A stretch of DNA of 64,000 bases, taken from positions 343,115 to 407,114 of the forward strand of contig JAMXDE010000055.1 in NCBI GenBank assembly GCA_026770025.1, read 5' to 3'. A program made the translations under genes and the position numbers. The notes below the pieces were generated by a model. The model searched no databases and was not told the DNA's origin. It saw nothing but the letters and a program-made list of their open reading frames with translations. Source of the DNA: Craspedostauros australis. Taxonomy: Eukaryota; Bacillariophyta; Bacillariophyceae; Mastogloiales; Achnanthaceae. Shown piece by piece: positions 1-13,300 of the stretch. Position 1 is the stretch's first letter; every line of letters starts with the position of its first letter.

Positions 1-2871
1 GCATTTGTGTCGAGAAATCTCAACGGTAGGTTGGTGAAACTCCAGTTTCGGCATGCGCCGAGCGTTGGCTCGCCGGTGGGTATCCCTGTTGGCTGCGCTG
101 TGGTTGTTGGCGCAGAAGAGCTGGATGGTGCGGCAGTCGGCGACGAGGATATGCTGGTTGTAATGCTTACGGTCGCGCACATTTGCTCACTTGACTCGTC
201 ATCGATATTCACAACAGTGATGCTGGTCCCGCTCAATGCCGATTCTGCTTCGTCGACGATGTGCGTCTCGCCAGCTCGCAGCTTTGCCTCCAGGTTGGAA
301 AATTCGGAGGGTTGGGCACCAGGATCGAAGGCACTGGTGACTAGGACTTGGTTGCGGCCTTCTGAGGATTCCGCGTTGAAGCCTATGGCTCGGTTGAACG
401 CAACATAGTAGTTCAGCACACTATTCGGATCATCGAGCCTGATCAGAACGACGTAGCTTGTGTCACTTGGGTCATAATCGACCACACCGCAGAGCCTGGT
501 TGTCCTGCTCATTTCCTCAGTAGCGACCAGCTCGATGGTCTGGTCTGCATACCATCCCAACACCCAGCTCTTGGCACCTTCGGAGTTTCACATGCGAATA
601 TTAGTATAAGTAGAAATATGAATATGAATGGACATCGGCATGAGCATGGGTATACGTATTCATATAGGGTGGTCGCACAGTTCACGCATACGCAAATGAG
701 GAGGTACCATAGGCCGGAACAGCATTGGAAGCGTGAGAATCTTGTGAGCGACGCATCAAAATGAGCACCTTCTCTAATCCGCTGCCAGAACAGACCGTCA
801 ACCACCGTGCGCTGCAGCGAACATTCAGACCATTTGTGCGTTGACTCTATCAATCTGAAGCTCACGGTAATGAGCGAAGCATCGACAGCGATACTGTGTT
901 GCACATATGCAGAAATTAATAAGTACATGCACATTTGTGTTTGCGTGTCTTTGACGGGGGAAAACTGTGCGTTGAGGGAAAAGAAGTCGGCATGCCCCAT
1001 GCGCCAGAGTCATTGCACGTACCGTTGTATCCCTTCACTTCGTCTTGGCTCAAGACCCCTCCAACGTTGGCAAAGCCCATGGCCCCACTGAGAAGAATTG
1101 ACAAGGTGGAGAAGACCATACTATGTGTGAGAGCAGAGATCAAAGGAAGGTTGTGTTTGAGTTTGCATTCGTGGTGTATCGTTTGACTCACCTGACATCA
1201 TGGTACTCGTCATCATTCTCGTTGCTGTGACCAAGGCAGAAATTGTGACCAAGTTCATGGACAACAGTGTTGGTGGCGTAAGACCAATGAAGGTCTGGAT
1301 TCCCATCGACTCCATTGAACACGCTCACTTTGCCTGGCAAAGTAGCGAAGGCTGCATCACAGAGCATGGAACGAAGAAAGAATAGAACATCAAATTAGAT
1401 TGGATGCAACCACACAAGTTGAAGGAGAGTTGAGTAGAGTAGAGTTGAGTCGAGTCGAGTACCATCCGAGGGGAGCGGACGGCACAGAATGGTGAGGCGA
1501 ATGCTTCGAGAATGCAAACAAACACAACGGCGCAGCTTTTCTTCTGGCGGCTCCATTTCGAATCGAATCGGCACAAGACACCAACCACTTACCCAACCAC
1601 TCCGTGCTCTCGTCAAAGATCGACCCATACGGTAAAATATACAGGAAATGGTCCAAGACATCAAAAACCTGGAGGGTCTGTTGCAAGAACTGAGTCGCCG
1701 CGTTTTCAATGGCGCCTGCAGGGAGCTGCCCCACATTCGCGTTGAACGAAAGGGTAAAGATTCCGTTTGGCACGGACTCGATGTTCGGAGGAGCCATGGT
1801 CAACTTTCCAAACGACATTGCTTCGAGCTGTTCTGCGAAACTTGGGCCGCCATTCAACACGTTGTCGATGATCGCTTCCGTCGAAGGAGCTTGAGAGTCG
1901 GTGAAGTCCATTCGGACGATCCAAAACGACTTCTCGCCGGCTCCAAATGCATCTGGATCGCTCAGTCGGCGCCGTCGTCCTTCCAGGGCATCCACTCGAA
2001 CGTCCGGTAAAGTCGAGACTGTGCCCATCTCCATGGTGTCCACGGATTCCCCCGGTGGCAATTCTAGCGCGTAGTTGTCTGTGTCGATCATGGCTCCTGG
2101 GAGAAAGAGGGTGTGCAAACTGTGCGAATTTGGCCACGCGTTTTTCTCTGTCATCCATGAGGCGGTCAATCCTTCGATCGTCAGAAGCACCGCTCCGTGC
2201 ACATCGGTGTCGGCACCTCGTAGCTGGCATCCAACGCGAGTGCTCTCTCCTCCATGGACATAGGTGACCATCTGTGGCACGATGGCGCATGGTTCTCGGA
2301 TGGCGTGTTTCTGAGTATGCTCCGACCATGCGATGGCACCATGTGAGGTTCTCACGACTTCTCCGCTTGCTCTGAACTCAGCCTACATGCGTCGTTGCGG
2401 TCGACGTTTGTGCAATTGGAGAATGACTCCGCAAGGACATCGAAACGAGCAGAAACACGAATGTTGGTGAGCAAGCGCTTGGTTTGTGTGGCATGACATG
2501 GCATCGTACGTACGATGAAGACAAACAGATGCACATTTGTAGAGAGCATTTGTCCGGCGACGGAAGCAGGATACACACGATGATCAGGTGAAACGGAGTG
2601 CAGCGTACTCGTACGAGCGCTCAGTTGCATACGAGTGCGCATTCCACGATTCATAGAAATCCCATTGCCGTCGCAGAACCTCTCGTCGCTGTCGGGAGCA
2701 CCCTCGCCAAATATGGATTGCCAATCGTCATTTGCCGGGCGCCCGCCGATGATGAACTTGGTGAAGATCATCGCCACTTACTGCAACAAAGTTGGAATCG
2801 ATGGCCATTGGCGCGGCCAAAGCCCAAAGAAGCAGGCTCGATCTCTCAAACATCATCGTCCAGTTGTTCAT
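1..2871 (-). CDS. Secreted gametolysin-like zinc metallopeptidase (M11), 3' end beyond window
   Basis: A peptidase M11 protein; the family digests extracellular-matrix or cell-wall glycoproteins. Five exons can be read: 2782-2871, 1593-2382, 1192-1351, 1023-1087 and 577 to beyond base 1. Junctions are GT-AG and the phases (0, 1, 2, 1) agree with every frame. Exon 1 (ATG at 2871) encodes a hydrophobic leader with SSLLLWALAA, a likely signal peptide. Exon 2 is a ~260-residue N-terminal region with a possible processing site, EGRRRRLSD. Exon 3 carries HELGHNFCLGHS, the HExxHxxxxxH zinc site. Exon 4 supplies SGAMGF, probably the Met-turn. Exon 5 begins AKSWVLGWYADQT, typical of the M11 C-terminal lobe, and ends in a Pro/Thr/Ser-rich linker cut by the window edge. 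The acceptor at 1088 is a choice: an upstream AG near 1120 would add about 11 residues. The substrate is unknown; an ECM or cell-wall role is inferred from family and context. Confidence 0.9.
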
Positions 2872-3883
2872 GCACGTGGAAGACTCTTATGAGGCTCAGC
2901 AACACTGCCTCTGTGATGGTGGAGCGGATGTTATAGTATCGTCCAAGACCAGCCTCCACGAATACGATTTCGCACTATACGAGGGGAGAGAGACAGCCGT
3001 ATCATGGCAGCACTGGTGTATTGGCATCATACTGCTGCTCCTGCCACTATTGTTATCGTCGTCGTCGTCGCTTGCTGGCTGTTGTCGCACCCGCAGGAGG
3101 AAAGCAGGCGCATGCGCAGGCACAGCACTCTGTCATGCAAGCAAGTACGAGTTCAGTACGCCATTCAGGATGCACGACGCCGCAACAAGACACAACAGAA
3201 AAGCGACACATTGCATCACCACCCATCAGTGCACGAGATAACGTGGTGGAAATTGGATGTTGTGGTCAACTCCATGGTGATGAGCGATGTGACCGACGAT
3301 GGAAGTCCCAATCACATCGACAAAAATTGTGAGCTTCGACGAAAAACGAGACTCAAACGTCCGTCACCAGTGTTGTTGCGTGTGGTTTGTGATGCCGCAA
3401 CGGAATTTTGTGAGCGACGCGCAAGCGATGCGACATCAGCAACGGAAACAATCACCGCACAGAAAGAGAGATCAATCGTGTTTCTTTCTTCGCTCAGGTT
3501 TGTGTCCGACATTTCCACTTCGATTGGATTCCTCGTTGTTCTATGCCTTTCGTCTCTCTTCGACCAAATTCGTTGGCTGTTTGGTTCCGTTTTGTGGCGA
3601 ACATATTGAGTCACGATTAGGCGCGACTGCACCTTCGTTCGCTTCAACACGCATCAACACCGACTTTCATGAGAACACTTGTCCCATCCTTGATCGCATT
3701 TCTCATCGCATTGAAATTTTGACCATGTTGTTCGTGATCGTGTTGGTTACGCGTGCGAGTCCTCTTGCGATTATTTCATTTTTATGCGTTCTTGGCTGGC
3801 TGTTGCTGTCGTATTCTACAATATTATTTTCATAGAATAGTATGCACTCATCTACTTCTAAAGCATGGTCCAATTTGATGCGG
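2872..3883. other. Spacer: 3' end of LRR gene and promoter of M11 gene
   Basis: About 1 kb between two minus-strand genes. It should hold the 3' UTR of the LRR gene on its right and the promoter and 5' UTR of the peptidase gene on its left. Open frames on both strands have no recognisable domains or biased composition. I see no gene here. Confidence 0.5.
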
Positions 3884-6800
3884 TCATAGTGCAGTACAGC
3901 GAGACGTGCCGTCGTTAGCGGTTTCGCAGCAGGATGTGCAGCAAGTGCATGTGACTTCTGCGAACGCGGTGGTGGCGTTGTTGCCATTTGCCACGCTGCA
4001 GTCTGCCTGGAGACTGTCGATGGGGTCGGAAAGGAATGATGCAGAGCAGAGCACGCTGTCGAGGTCTCCAGCGAGATTCGTATTCTGCAAATGGACTGCT
4101 TCCAGATCCACCAGTTGTTTCATCGTCGATGGGACGGAGCCGGACATCCTGAGGTTGCCGTTGAGTTCCAGACGCTGCAGGTTGGTGCATTCGCCGATTT
4201 CGGATGGTATTGATCCGTCGATGCTGTTGTTTCCGAGAAGCAGGCTTGTCAGGCTCTGCAGGGTGCCGACCTGGGGCGTCAAACTCCCTGCGAATGCATT
4301 CGAACTGAGATCCAGACTCTCCAACTGATCGGCGGGGAGGCTGTCAAGAACCGTTGCCACATCACCTGTGAATTGGTTGTTTGCGAATTCCATCGTCTGT
4401 AGGTACGAATTGGCTGCAAACGAAGGCAGAGTTCCGGTAATTTTGTTGTTGGAGAAGTGGACGTCGGACAGAAACAGCAGGGATGCCAGCTCGGTGGGGA
4501 TCGTGCCTTCCAGGTTGTTGTCCTCCGCCATCACCGAGATCATCTTCTCCAAATTCCCGATGGAGGACGGGAACGTGCCTGTCAGGTTGTTGTGGTCGAC
4601 GGCGAGGAAGCGGAAGAGCTGTTGCGTCCCGAACGGTGGGATCGACCCTATCAGGCTGTTCGCGGAAAGCGCCAGCACTCTCAATCTTGGCAGCAGCATG
4701 AGCGCGGATGGAATCTTGCCGATGAAGTTGTTGTTGCTCAGGTTCACGAAGGAGAGGTTGGACAGGCTCTCGATCTCCGTCGGGATGCTTCCGTCGAGGT
4801 GGCAATCCTGCAACGACAGCATGCCCAGTTGCGTGGCGTATCCGATGGTCGATGGGATGGCGCCGGAAAGTCTGCCGTTGGCGAAGAGCACGAGGCTCTC
4901 CAGGTCCGTATGGGACTCGGTGAAGAGCTCGGGTGGTATCTCTCCTGTGAGGTCATTCTCCCGCATGTCCAGAGTGACGATGCGGTTCAACCGTCCAAGC
5001 TCGCTCGGAATCGACCCCTTGATGCTGTTGTGGCGCAAGTCCAGCGTTTTCAATCCGGAGAGCTCCGCAAGTTCGGCAGGGACGGTTCCATCCAGCATGT
5101 TGTTTTCTGCAATAGAGTGTATATGAGTTGGAAACGCATTTGGTTTGGTAGATCGGATTGGGGTGGAGATCAGTGTGTGCATGTCCATTTTCGTTCACAT
5201 CATCGCCGTCGGTCCATCGCACGAGTTAGACAGTTTGATCGCAGTACAGCAAGAGTTTACGCAGTCAAAGCACGCATGGAGTGAGTTGTGGGTGGACACA
5301 GAGAAGCGAAGCCAGCGAGCGCCATGTTTAGAATACGTCGTGATGTGTAGATTGCATGCACCATTTGGTGGGATAATGAGAGCAGAGTTGAGCGGAGCAG
5401 CACCGAGCGACACAATCGTACCATACTTCACTTACCGAGTAGGATTTCCTCAACAAGGCCTTCGTCGTCGCAGAATATGCCAGATCCAAAGCCATCATTC
5501 CATCGGCACACAGATGCGGTCGACAGCGAATCAAACTGGGATGACCATTGATCACCTCCGAGGCTGAAGTATAGGACTCCAGCGACGTATCGGTCCACGA
5601 GCTGGGGCGTGGACAATCCATCAAGCACACCGGTTGATCCATCGCTGGTCGTCAGCCATTCGAATGCATGGTGCTGTGGTGATGATGGATCATCGATCAA
5701 TGCTCCCGAAACATCCAATATGGCCTGTTTGATGGGATGTGTTTTGGTTGGTGATCCTGTTGGTGATACCGTTGGTGGTACAGTGGGCTCCTGGGTTGGC
5801 AAGTACGTGAATGCGGATGTTGGCGACGACGTTGGTGGTTGAGTGGGCGTTGCGGATGCTAACACTGTTGGCTGCGTCGTTGGTGACAGTGTGGGTGATG
5901 CGGTTGGTTCTGATGTCTTTGCACGGGTTGGCATGAGCGTTGGTGACGTTGAACGTGTCACGGTTGGGAAATTCGTTGGCATTCCTGTCGGCAAAAGAGT
6001 TGTTTGCAATGCTGTGGGCAATCCTGATTGCAGAAGCGTCTGAGGAATGGTTGGTGAAATGGTTTTCGGACCGGTTGTCCGAACGGTCGGTGCCTCTGTG
6101 TTCGGCACTAACGACGGTCTCATTGATGATGCTGTCGGAGATGGGCTTGGCTCAACTGTTTCTGCTGACGTTGGCGCCTCACTCGACGAAGTTGGGTCAG
6201 CCGAAGGTGATAGCGTTGGTGCTGCTGTTGGAGATGGGCTTGGCGCAAGTGTTGGTGTTGATGTTGGTGCTTCGCTTGACAATGTTGGCCCTGTCGATGA
6301 TGACGGCGTGGGTGCGGCTGTCGGAGATGGGCTTGGCGCAAGTGTTGGTGCTGATGTTGGTGATTCGCTCGATGATGTTGGGCCTGTTGATGATGACGGC
6401 GTGGGTGCTGTTGTTGTAGATGAGCTTGGCTCAACTGTTTCTGCTGCTGTTGGTGCTTCGCTTGATACTGTTGGCCCTGTCGATGGTGACGGCGTGGGTG
6501 CGGCTGTTGGTACAACCGTTGGTAAGGTGGTTGGTACCCGAGAAGGCACAATAGTGGGCAGGATGGTCGGTAGGCTGGATGGCAGAACGGTTGGAAGAGC
6601 GGTCGGTGCTGCCTTCGGTGATTCCGTTGGTTGCGATGTCGGTACGGCCATGAGCTGTGATGGAGCTGGTGTTGTTAGGGCCGACGGCGAAAATGTGATC
6701 GTTGCCAGAGGAGTGGGGGCGCTGCTGTCGTTCAATGCGATTGGGTCCTGCGTTTTGTCATCATCGATGTCTCTGTCGACCGCAGTTGATGGTGGTGTTG

Positions 6801-9144
6801 GTGTCGATGAGGACAGTGACGGTGACCAGGTGGGCGGAAACAACAGCGGTGGTGCAGCATCTGGCGGGGACAGATCGAGTTCATTATCAGACGACTTGCT
6901 GGCTTGGTCGACGCCGTCATCTGAGTTGAGGTGGGAAATGACAGCCGTAGCGACTCCAGTGGCCAGCATGATGAGAGCGCCGAAGCAGAGGCATCGCATC
7001 AGCATCGTTCTGCGTTGAGCGGCCTTCCTTTCTTTTTCTTGCTGCCGTTCAAAGAACACAGTGTACTCCCCAAGGATTCTCAACGAAGTGTATGGATCTG
7101 TGTTGTTGAGGACGATCTGTTCTTCTCCTTGTACGTCTGCTTCTTCATAGATTGCACCATCCATATGTTTGCTGACGCGGACCACGGAGTCAATGCCGTC
7201 TGTTTCCGGATCTTCGACAAGATACCGTGCGTCGGGATAAGGTCCCGAAAAAGGCCCACGCGCCAGACGTCTTCCGATCTCGCGAACGACTGAATCTGTT
7301 TCGGTATTGTTTTCAGGAGCGTCGTCGGCGCTGCCATGAGCAACAGTAAGCGATTGCTGCTCTTGTGCCCGCCCCTGTGCATGCGGCTGTGAAGCTACTG
7401 CTGTTGTTGCTTCTGTTAGTCCTGATAACGGCGGATGATCACGCGCCTCGTTCAAATCGATACGACTCTCATTGGTATCGCCACGTTCGCCGCGGTCACG
7501 ATGCTCATCTTTGGAAGCAGTCTGAACGTGCTTCAGGCGGTCGTCTTCTTCGTCTGCCGATTTGCTGAATTGCGAGCCCGCGGAATGCTGCGCGTAAATG
7601 ATGTCGTCTTCGTCGAGCGAGACCTTGAGCAGGAAATCCGATGCGAGAATCCCACCGCTAGCCGTGGACGCATCATCAGCTTGGGTTTCGTCATCGTCGT
7701 CGGACATGCGCGCATGCCGCACAATCGCGTCCATGTCCTTCACGAGTTCTTCGCTCGGCTTGCTTTCAAGCCCCTCCTTGAAGCTGTATGTCATCGCAGG
7801 TGCGATTTTTCCATCATCCATCTCCTCACGATTGCAAATGCTCCTGCTGCGGCGGCTGCGGATGGATTCATCGCCTGCTTTCGGCAAATCAGTTTCTGCC
7901 TCCTTTGACTGACTCACCATCATCTTGGCTTTCCACGCCTCTTCTGCTTTGTCCAGCTCATTCAGTTGCTCCTCGAGCTTGATGACTTCTTGCACACCGT
8001 CAATTCCAGACTGCTGCTGTTGTGCTGTCGGTCCTGTCATGAAATCATCTGGCTTGCCGAGAGTGCCGGCTTCGATTGGTGTTGGTGTTGTCAATTTCAT
8101 TGAGTGGCCAGCAGTGGTAATACTGCTCGTGGGATGTGTCGTCGTTGTCGTTGCTGTTGATGTTGATGTTGCTTTTGCTGTGGGGACGGGTGCATGCGTT
8201 GCGGCTGCTGCAGTTCCGCCGCTTGTTGGCGTCTTTGATGTGGGAGTCTTTGTCGGCATGGATTCGGTAACGAGTCTCGGCGCAGTTGTTGTCGATGGGA
8301 TGATCTGCGATTTTGCAGGCTGCTGCCGTCTCGTATCGAAGGTGGGCATGGCTTTATTCGATGCAGCTTTTGATGGTTTCGTGGTCGCGGCTGTTCTGGC
8401 CCGCTGTGCTCCACCGCTGCCGTTGTGCTGTGTGCCTGCCGCGTTCTGCGCAACTTCACTGCCGCGTCGGCCATGCTGGATCACCTGACGTCGCTGCTGG
8501 TTGGAGGTCATGATGCACCCTGGCTGCTTGCTGCTTTGCTCCCGGACAGCGAGGGCAACCGTCTGCACCATATCTCGCTTCTTTGGTTTGATCGATGAAG
8601 TGGACGGCTTTCCAATCGCTGACAGCTCGTCGATGAACTGGGAGTCCGTCGTGCTGGAAGCGGTTCGGATGGGTGGTGGCGTTTTGGGACGCTGGTTGCT
8701 CGCTCTCGCCGTCGGATCATCGTGACCGACGTTGGTGCTGGCGACGCTCCCGACATCAAGCATGCTGGTCCCACCTTCTCCCACGCTGCCCATGTCGATC
8801 GATTCGAATGTCATGAGCGATGAGATGACCGATTCTGGCCTTGAGGCGGCCCTGCGCAGATCGTCGTCGACCGTGTCAGGATCCTCCCTTGCCTCCACAT
8901 CGCGGCTCTCGTGGTTCTGGCTGTGTTGACGCGTGTTGTTGGCGGCAACATCGTGTGATGGTGATTTCATCTTCATCGCGGAGCTTGGGACGGTGGTACT
9001 TGGAATGTGGGTGCGTCGCCCCTCACGCATCCTCCTCTCATGCTGCTTCTGCCTCAGGATGCTCTCAACCACCACCTTTTGCTCCGCATCTTCAGCCATG
9101 GCTTGCATAGCATTCACCGGATCGTCTGATGACACACGATCCAT
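3884..9144 (-). CDS. Membrane-anchored leucine-rich-repeat protein with Pro/Thr-rich stalk
   Basis: Two exons, 5437-9144 down to the donor at 5436 and 3884-5106, join in phase 1 to give about 1,643 residues. The ATG at 9144 is the first true ATG in the frame and has a good context (ACCATGG). Residues 1-710 are a hydrophilic, low-complexity, presumably cytoplasmic part rich in Ser, Thr, Gln and Asp. A single hydrophobic segment (CLCFGALIMLATGVATAVI) lies at about 718-737. It is followed by a Pro/Thr/Ser stalk of repeated APTxxPSxxP units to about residue 1140, then a cap region with a WNDGFGSGIFC-type motif. About a dozen plant-type LRRs (LxxLxxLxLxxNxxxGxIP) follow, and the tail is Cys-rich (CTCCTSCCETA). 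No kinase domain is present. The layout suggests a cell-surface recognition or adhesion protein. The ligand is unknown. Confidence 0.9.
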
Positions 9145-10320
9145 GGTTGTGTTGCTGTGGCGTTGTGTCTCAAAGCTCGGATCTGTGTCCCTTGTGTGAG
9201 AGTCGAGAACGACCGTCGAATCGAGTTGAGTGGATTGCAATGGTGTGCAGTGGTGTGCAGTGTTGTCGTTGGGATGATCCGATGGTGTGATGATGTTTCC
9301 ATTCACGCAAACCTTCCACGCCAATTTGAATAGGGTGGAAGAGAGCAGAGGATAAGTCGAGCGGAGTGAGCCAGAATCGTGCAGTCCACTTTACTCGTTT
9401 TTGTTTCGTCTATCCATGGCGCATCGATTGGTCTCCACGACTCTGCATCATCCACTCAACTCTTCTCTTTTGTTTCCACTTCATCGGTATCTCTGTTGCT
9501 CGACTCTTCCACTCTCGTGGTTTCGCTTCGCAACAAACGGACACACAAAGGGAATCACTCGTCTCGCGCCAAAAATGTTGATGTGTCAGCGATTGGGACC
9601 ACAATCCCCAAAAAGTGAGACTTTGGCGATGACGAATGTCACACCGGACATCCCTTAGTATTACGTGTAGATTCAGGCTGAATATTTATATAACGTCACA
9701 CGATATAGCCCATCGCCAACATGAAGAGTTCAGTCCGTCCAACCATCGGGATGGAACATGATCGATCTGGTCGATCTTTCTCATCTCCCGCACCATTCGA
9801 TTGGATGGATCCGATTTGGTTTGCTCGTTTCGATTTCGGAAAAAGAACAAGAAATGGGTGGCGGTCGTGACGAGATGGCGATGATGGTGGTGATGTTGGT
9901 CGAGCGTTTTTTCGCGGTGGAATTCTGGTCGGTTGGAAACAAAGAAGAAGAGAATCTGCACATCATTCTGATCTTCCCTCTGCATCTCCACATACTTGGG
10001 CTCCTGCTGTTGGTATTGCGATCATCTGGAAGAGGACTTGTGTGCGTACCATTGCTTCACACCTGAACAAAGTGCGGAGGCAGACAAGGAAGGCTGCACG
10101 AAGGCATCGCCTCGAAAGATACTCGCACTGAAGATCCGCAAGGTCTCAGCTTGTCTCAGCTTTGACCGCCAAAGGGTTTCCATCAAGCCGTCCAGACGAA
10201 TCTGTGATTGACATCACCCACATCCATCAGCATTAGCTGACTGAGAACAGAGACATCACTCGCATCATTGAAACGATTGACACTCTCCAGAGACTGCATT
10301 GACGCCAGCCGATTGACATC
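9145..10320. promoter_or_regulatory. Divergent promoter region, LRR gene (-) and POL5-like gene (+)
   Basis: A 1.18-kb spacer between two divergent genes. It should contain both promoters and 5' UTRs. Long open frames here have no protein-like composition. There is an AT-rich stretch near 9,660-9,700 (TATTTATATAA), but I cannot assign a core promoter to either gene. Confidence 0.45.
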
Positions 10321-13300
10321 ATGCGGAAGCGGAAGCTCGAACGAACGAAGAAGAGCAAACGCAAGACTGGAGAAAGTGGTATCGGGGATGCCGCTGCTGC
10401 CATGATCGAGGAGAAGAAGCATGAGCATGATGAAGACAAAGACGATAACGAAGACGAAGACGAAGACGATCGTATGGAGGGTGCAGCCGTTGATGGCAAC
10501 AGCAACGACCAGAAAAATGACGATGACGATGGTGATGATGATGATGATGATGAAATCGAAGAGAATGGCGGAACGACCAATTCCATCCGTGGTGCGACGA
10601 ACGGAAGGATCAGAGACGGCTCTTCCTTCCTGGACAGCTTCTACGGACTCGCCTCGTTGGATCCGAAGGAACGATCGCAGTCCGCCCAGCTGATTCTGCA
10701 TCACTGCCTGTTCGGACCGGACGCCAATGCGAAGGATGCGGAGTACACCTTCCGTCGTTTGATCAACGGAGTCTGCTCCGGACGAGCTGCCGCGAGGCAG
10801 GGCAACGCTTCGGCATTGTCCAGCTTCCTCAAGGTCGCCTTCAGCCTCGGCAAGATGGATGGCATCCGCCAGGTCAGCAATGCGCAGGCGGGCAAAAATG
10901 CACCGTCTCTCTTTCGCTACGTCCGGGAGAGGTTGCTGGACGCCACGGATTACAAAAGCATCGAAGGTGGGAACAAGTCCGAGGTTCGCGATCACCAATT
11001 CGGAAGGCTCTTTGGGGTCCTCGCCATCGTGCGAAGTGGGATCCTTAACTCGCAAGCCGGAGATGCCGGAGAGGGTTCCGGCAAAGATGCAAGCAACGGA
11101 CGCGGCTCGCCCGTGAAGGAGCTGCTGACGGTGGTCTCGTTGTTCACCACGGATCTTATCGATCTGTTCTGGGCCAAGCAGTGGTTGCGAGAACCGGCCA
11201 GCCATGCCATCATCACGCTGCTCCTGTCCGTGCTCAAGGGCTGCGGTCCCGCGGATGGTGCCAACATTTTTGCCAGCGTCGTGCAGAAGACGCTCATTCC
11301 CAAGCTTTTGTTGCGGGATGCGCACGGCGACAAGCTGGAGATCGAGCAGACCTCGTCCGTCATCCAGACCTTGTCTGCTGAGCAGCTGGCCGTCGCGATC
11401 TTCATCCAATCGCACGTGTCGCCCAGCATGCCGTCCTTCCACGCACCTCTCAACGAGCCCATCTTGTCCACCTCCAACATCGGACGCATCAGTTCCACGC
11501 TGTCTGCCACCAGCATCATTGCTCAGCCACGTGTGCATTTGATCTGGGAGACCGTGTGGGCGTTCCTGGCGGAGAGAGCCTCAGGCAAGGGATCCAACGC
11601 GAGGTCACTTCGCAATGCGGGATGGTCGCTTCGGGAGGAGGCCCCCGTGGGCGACGATGCGCCCAGGGACATCCTGCAGTCCATCGTCTCCACCATCATC
11701 GAGAAGGAGCTCATCGGGTTTGACAGCGACACCCAGCCGACGAAGACGACGGAGAACAGATGCTCCCTGGCCATCTTCCTCGTCAAAAGTCTTTGCGGCG
11801 TACCCTTCGCATCCTCGATCGTCGGTTCCATGCACCTGCAGCTGGATGGTGACGTGTTGGAAACGATCGTTCTCAACAACAACATCGTGCGCCGTGTCTT
11901 TTTGGATGTCATCTGGTCCGGCAAGAAGCACCGCACGCCGCATCTCCTCAAGCCGATGGCCGTCGGTGCCTTGAAGGCTATCTCGCAGGTGGTGCACGAA
12001 CGCTTCGACATGTCACAACCGTCATCCTCGCACGTCTGCATGTCCGTCATCCGGGCCATGCTCAATTGCAACGTCCGCTTTGACAGCCTCACCAAGACAT
12101 CCTTCCTCGCCAACATCATTGGCCTCACGCAAGACTTCCGTTCCGATGATGACAGCGGCGCAACCCGCACGGCGAAGCACATCAAGCTCTGGCGGGAGTA
12201 CGCATCGTACCTCCGCACGATGGTGCTGGAAAAAGCAAGCGCATTGACGAAAGAAGACTCGACGGCGGAGGTCACCGGCTACATGGAACTGCTCTACACC
12301 ACAGCGAAGAGCGTCTTGCTACTTTCCGACTCGTCAAAGTCGTCGTCGGCGGCGACGGATGAGCTGCAACAGTTCAAGCTTACCCTTTGCACCGAAGTCA
12401 AGACATTCTTCATGGTTGCCGCATTTTACGACTGCACCACCATGGATGCCTGCAAGATCGAGAAGCAATCCGATCTTTCCATGTCAACGCGCGCCGCCTT
12501 CCAGGCCGCCAAAGACATCGCTGCCATCTCCAAGCGAGATACACAGTGCTTTTCCTACCCCGTCAGAAGCATGATCTCCGCAAAGTTCTTCTCCCTCCTT
12601 GCTGAGCACGTCCACCACTCCGCGCATGCCAGCAACACCAGCGCAACGTCGTCATCAGGCGCCATTGCCAAGAAAGAAAACGGAATGTACCTCACGCTTT
12701 CCAGCGTCATGGATTGCTGCAAGGTGCTCGAAGCAGCCGGTTTGAAGCGCTTCAGCATCCCCAACCAGGGCAGCGATGGTAAGGGTGAGGATGAAAGCGA
12801 CGACGATAGCGCTGAAGATACTGCCATGGACGCACAAAACGACGCGTTGACTTTGGATGACATTGTGATGACGTGTCAAAAGTACGTGCAGGAGACTGGT
12901 GCGTCAGCAATCTCTCGTCCTGATGACAGCACCGCCGAAGCCAAGAAGCGGGTGGCGACCGGAATCACCAGTCTCATCATTGCGCTCTCCTTACATCAGC
13001 TGCGCAGCGGCTCCTCCACCGATGCCCTGGATGACGACGATCCGGATGCCAGCGACGAAGATGATGATGCCGAAATCCAATCCGCCATCGAGAACCTGAA
13101 GGAGATCCTCGATGATTTCATGTCGATCGAAAGCGACACAGGCAGTGGCAGCAGCGACGGCGAAGGCGATGACAGCAACAATCCTTTGCTTGGACTTGCT
13201 GAGTCGTGCGCCAATATCCTCTCCTCGCCGCTGAACACTGGAAATGCAACGAGAGGAGCCTCGCCCAAGCTCCTGCGTGAGGCCATCAAGTTCTCCTGGG

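Noticed and set aside
3004-3835. Two plus-strand frames (201 and 178 codons) between the LRR and M11 genes
   Set aside because: No domain, mixed composition and mutual overlap in different frames. They lie in what must be promoter and 3' UTR sequence.
5843-7018. A 323-codon frame on the plus strand rich in Val, Gly and Asp
   Set aside because: It is the antisense shadow of the Pro/Thr-rich stalk of the LRR gene. The regular codon pattern of the repeats keeps the opposite strand open.
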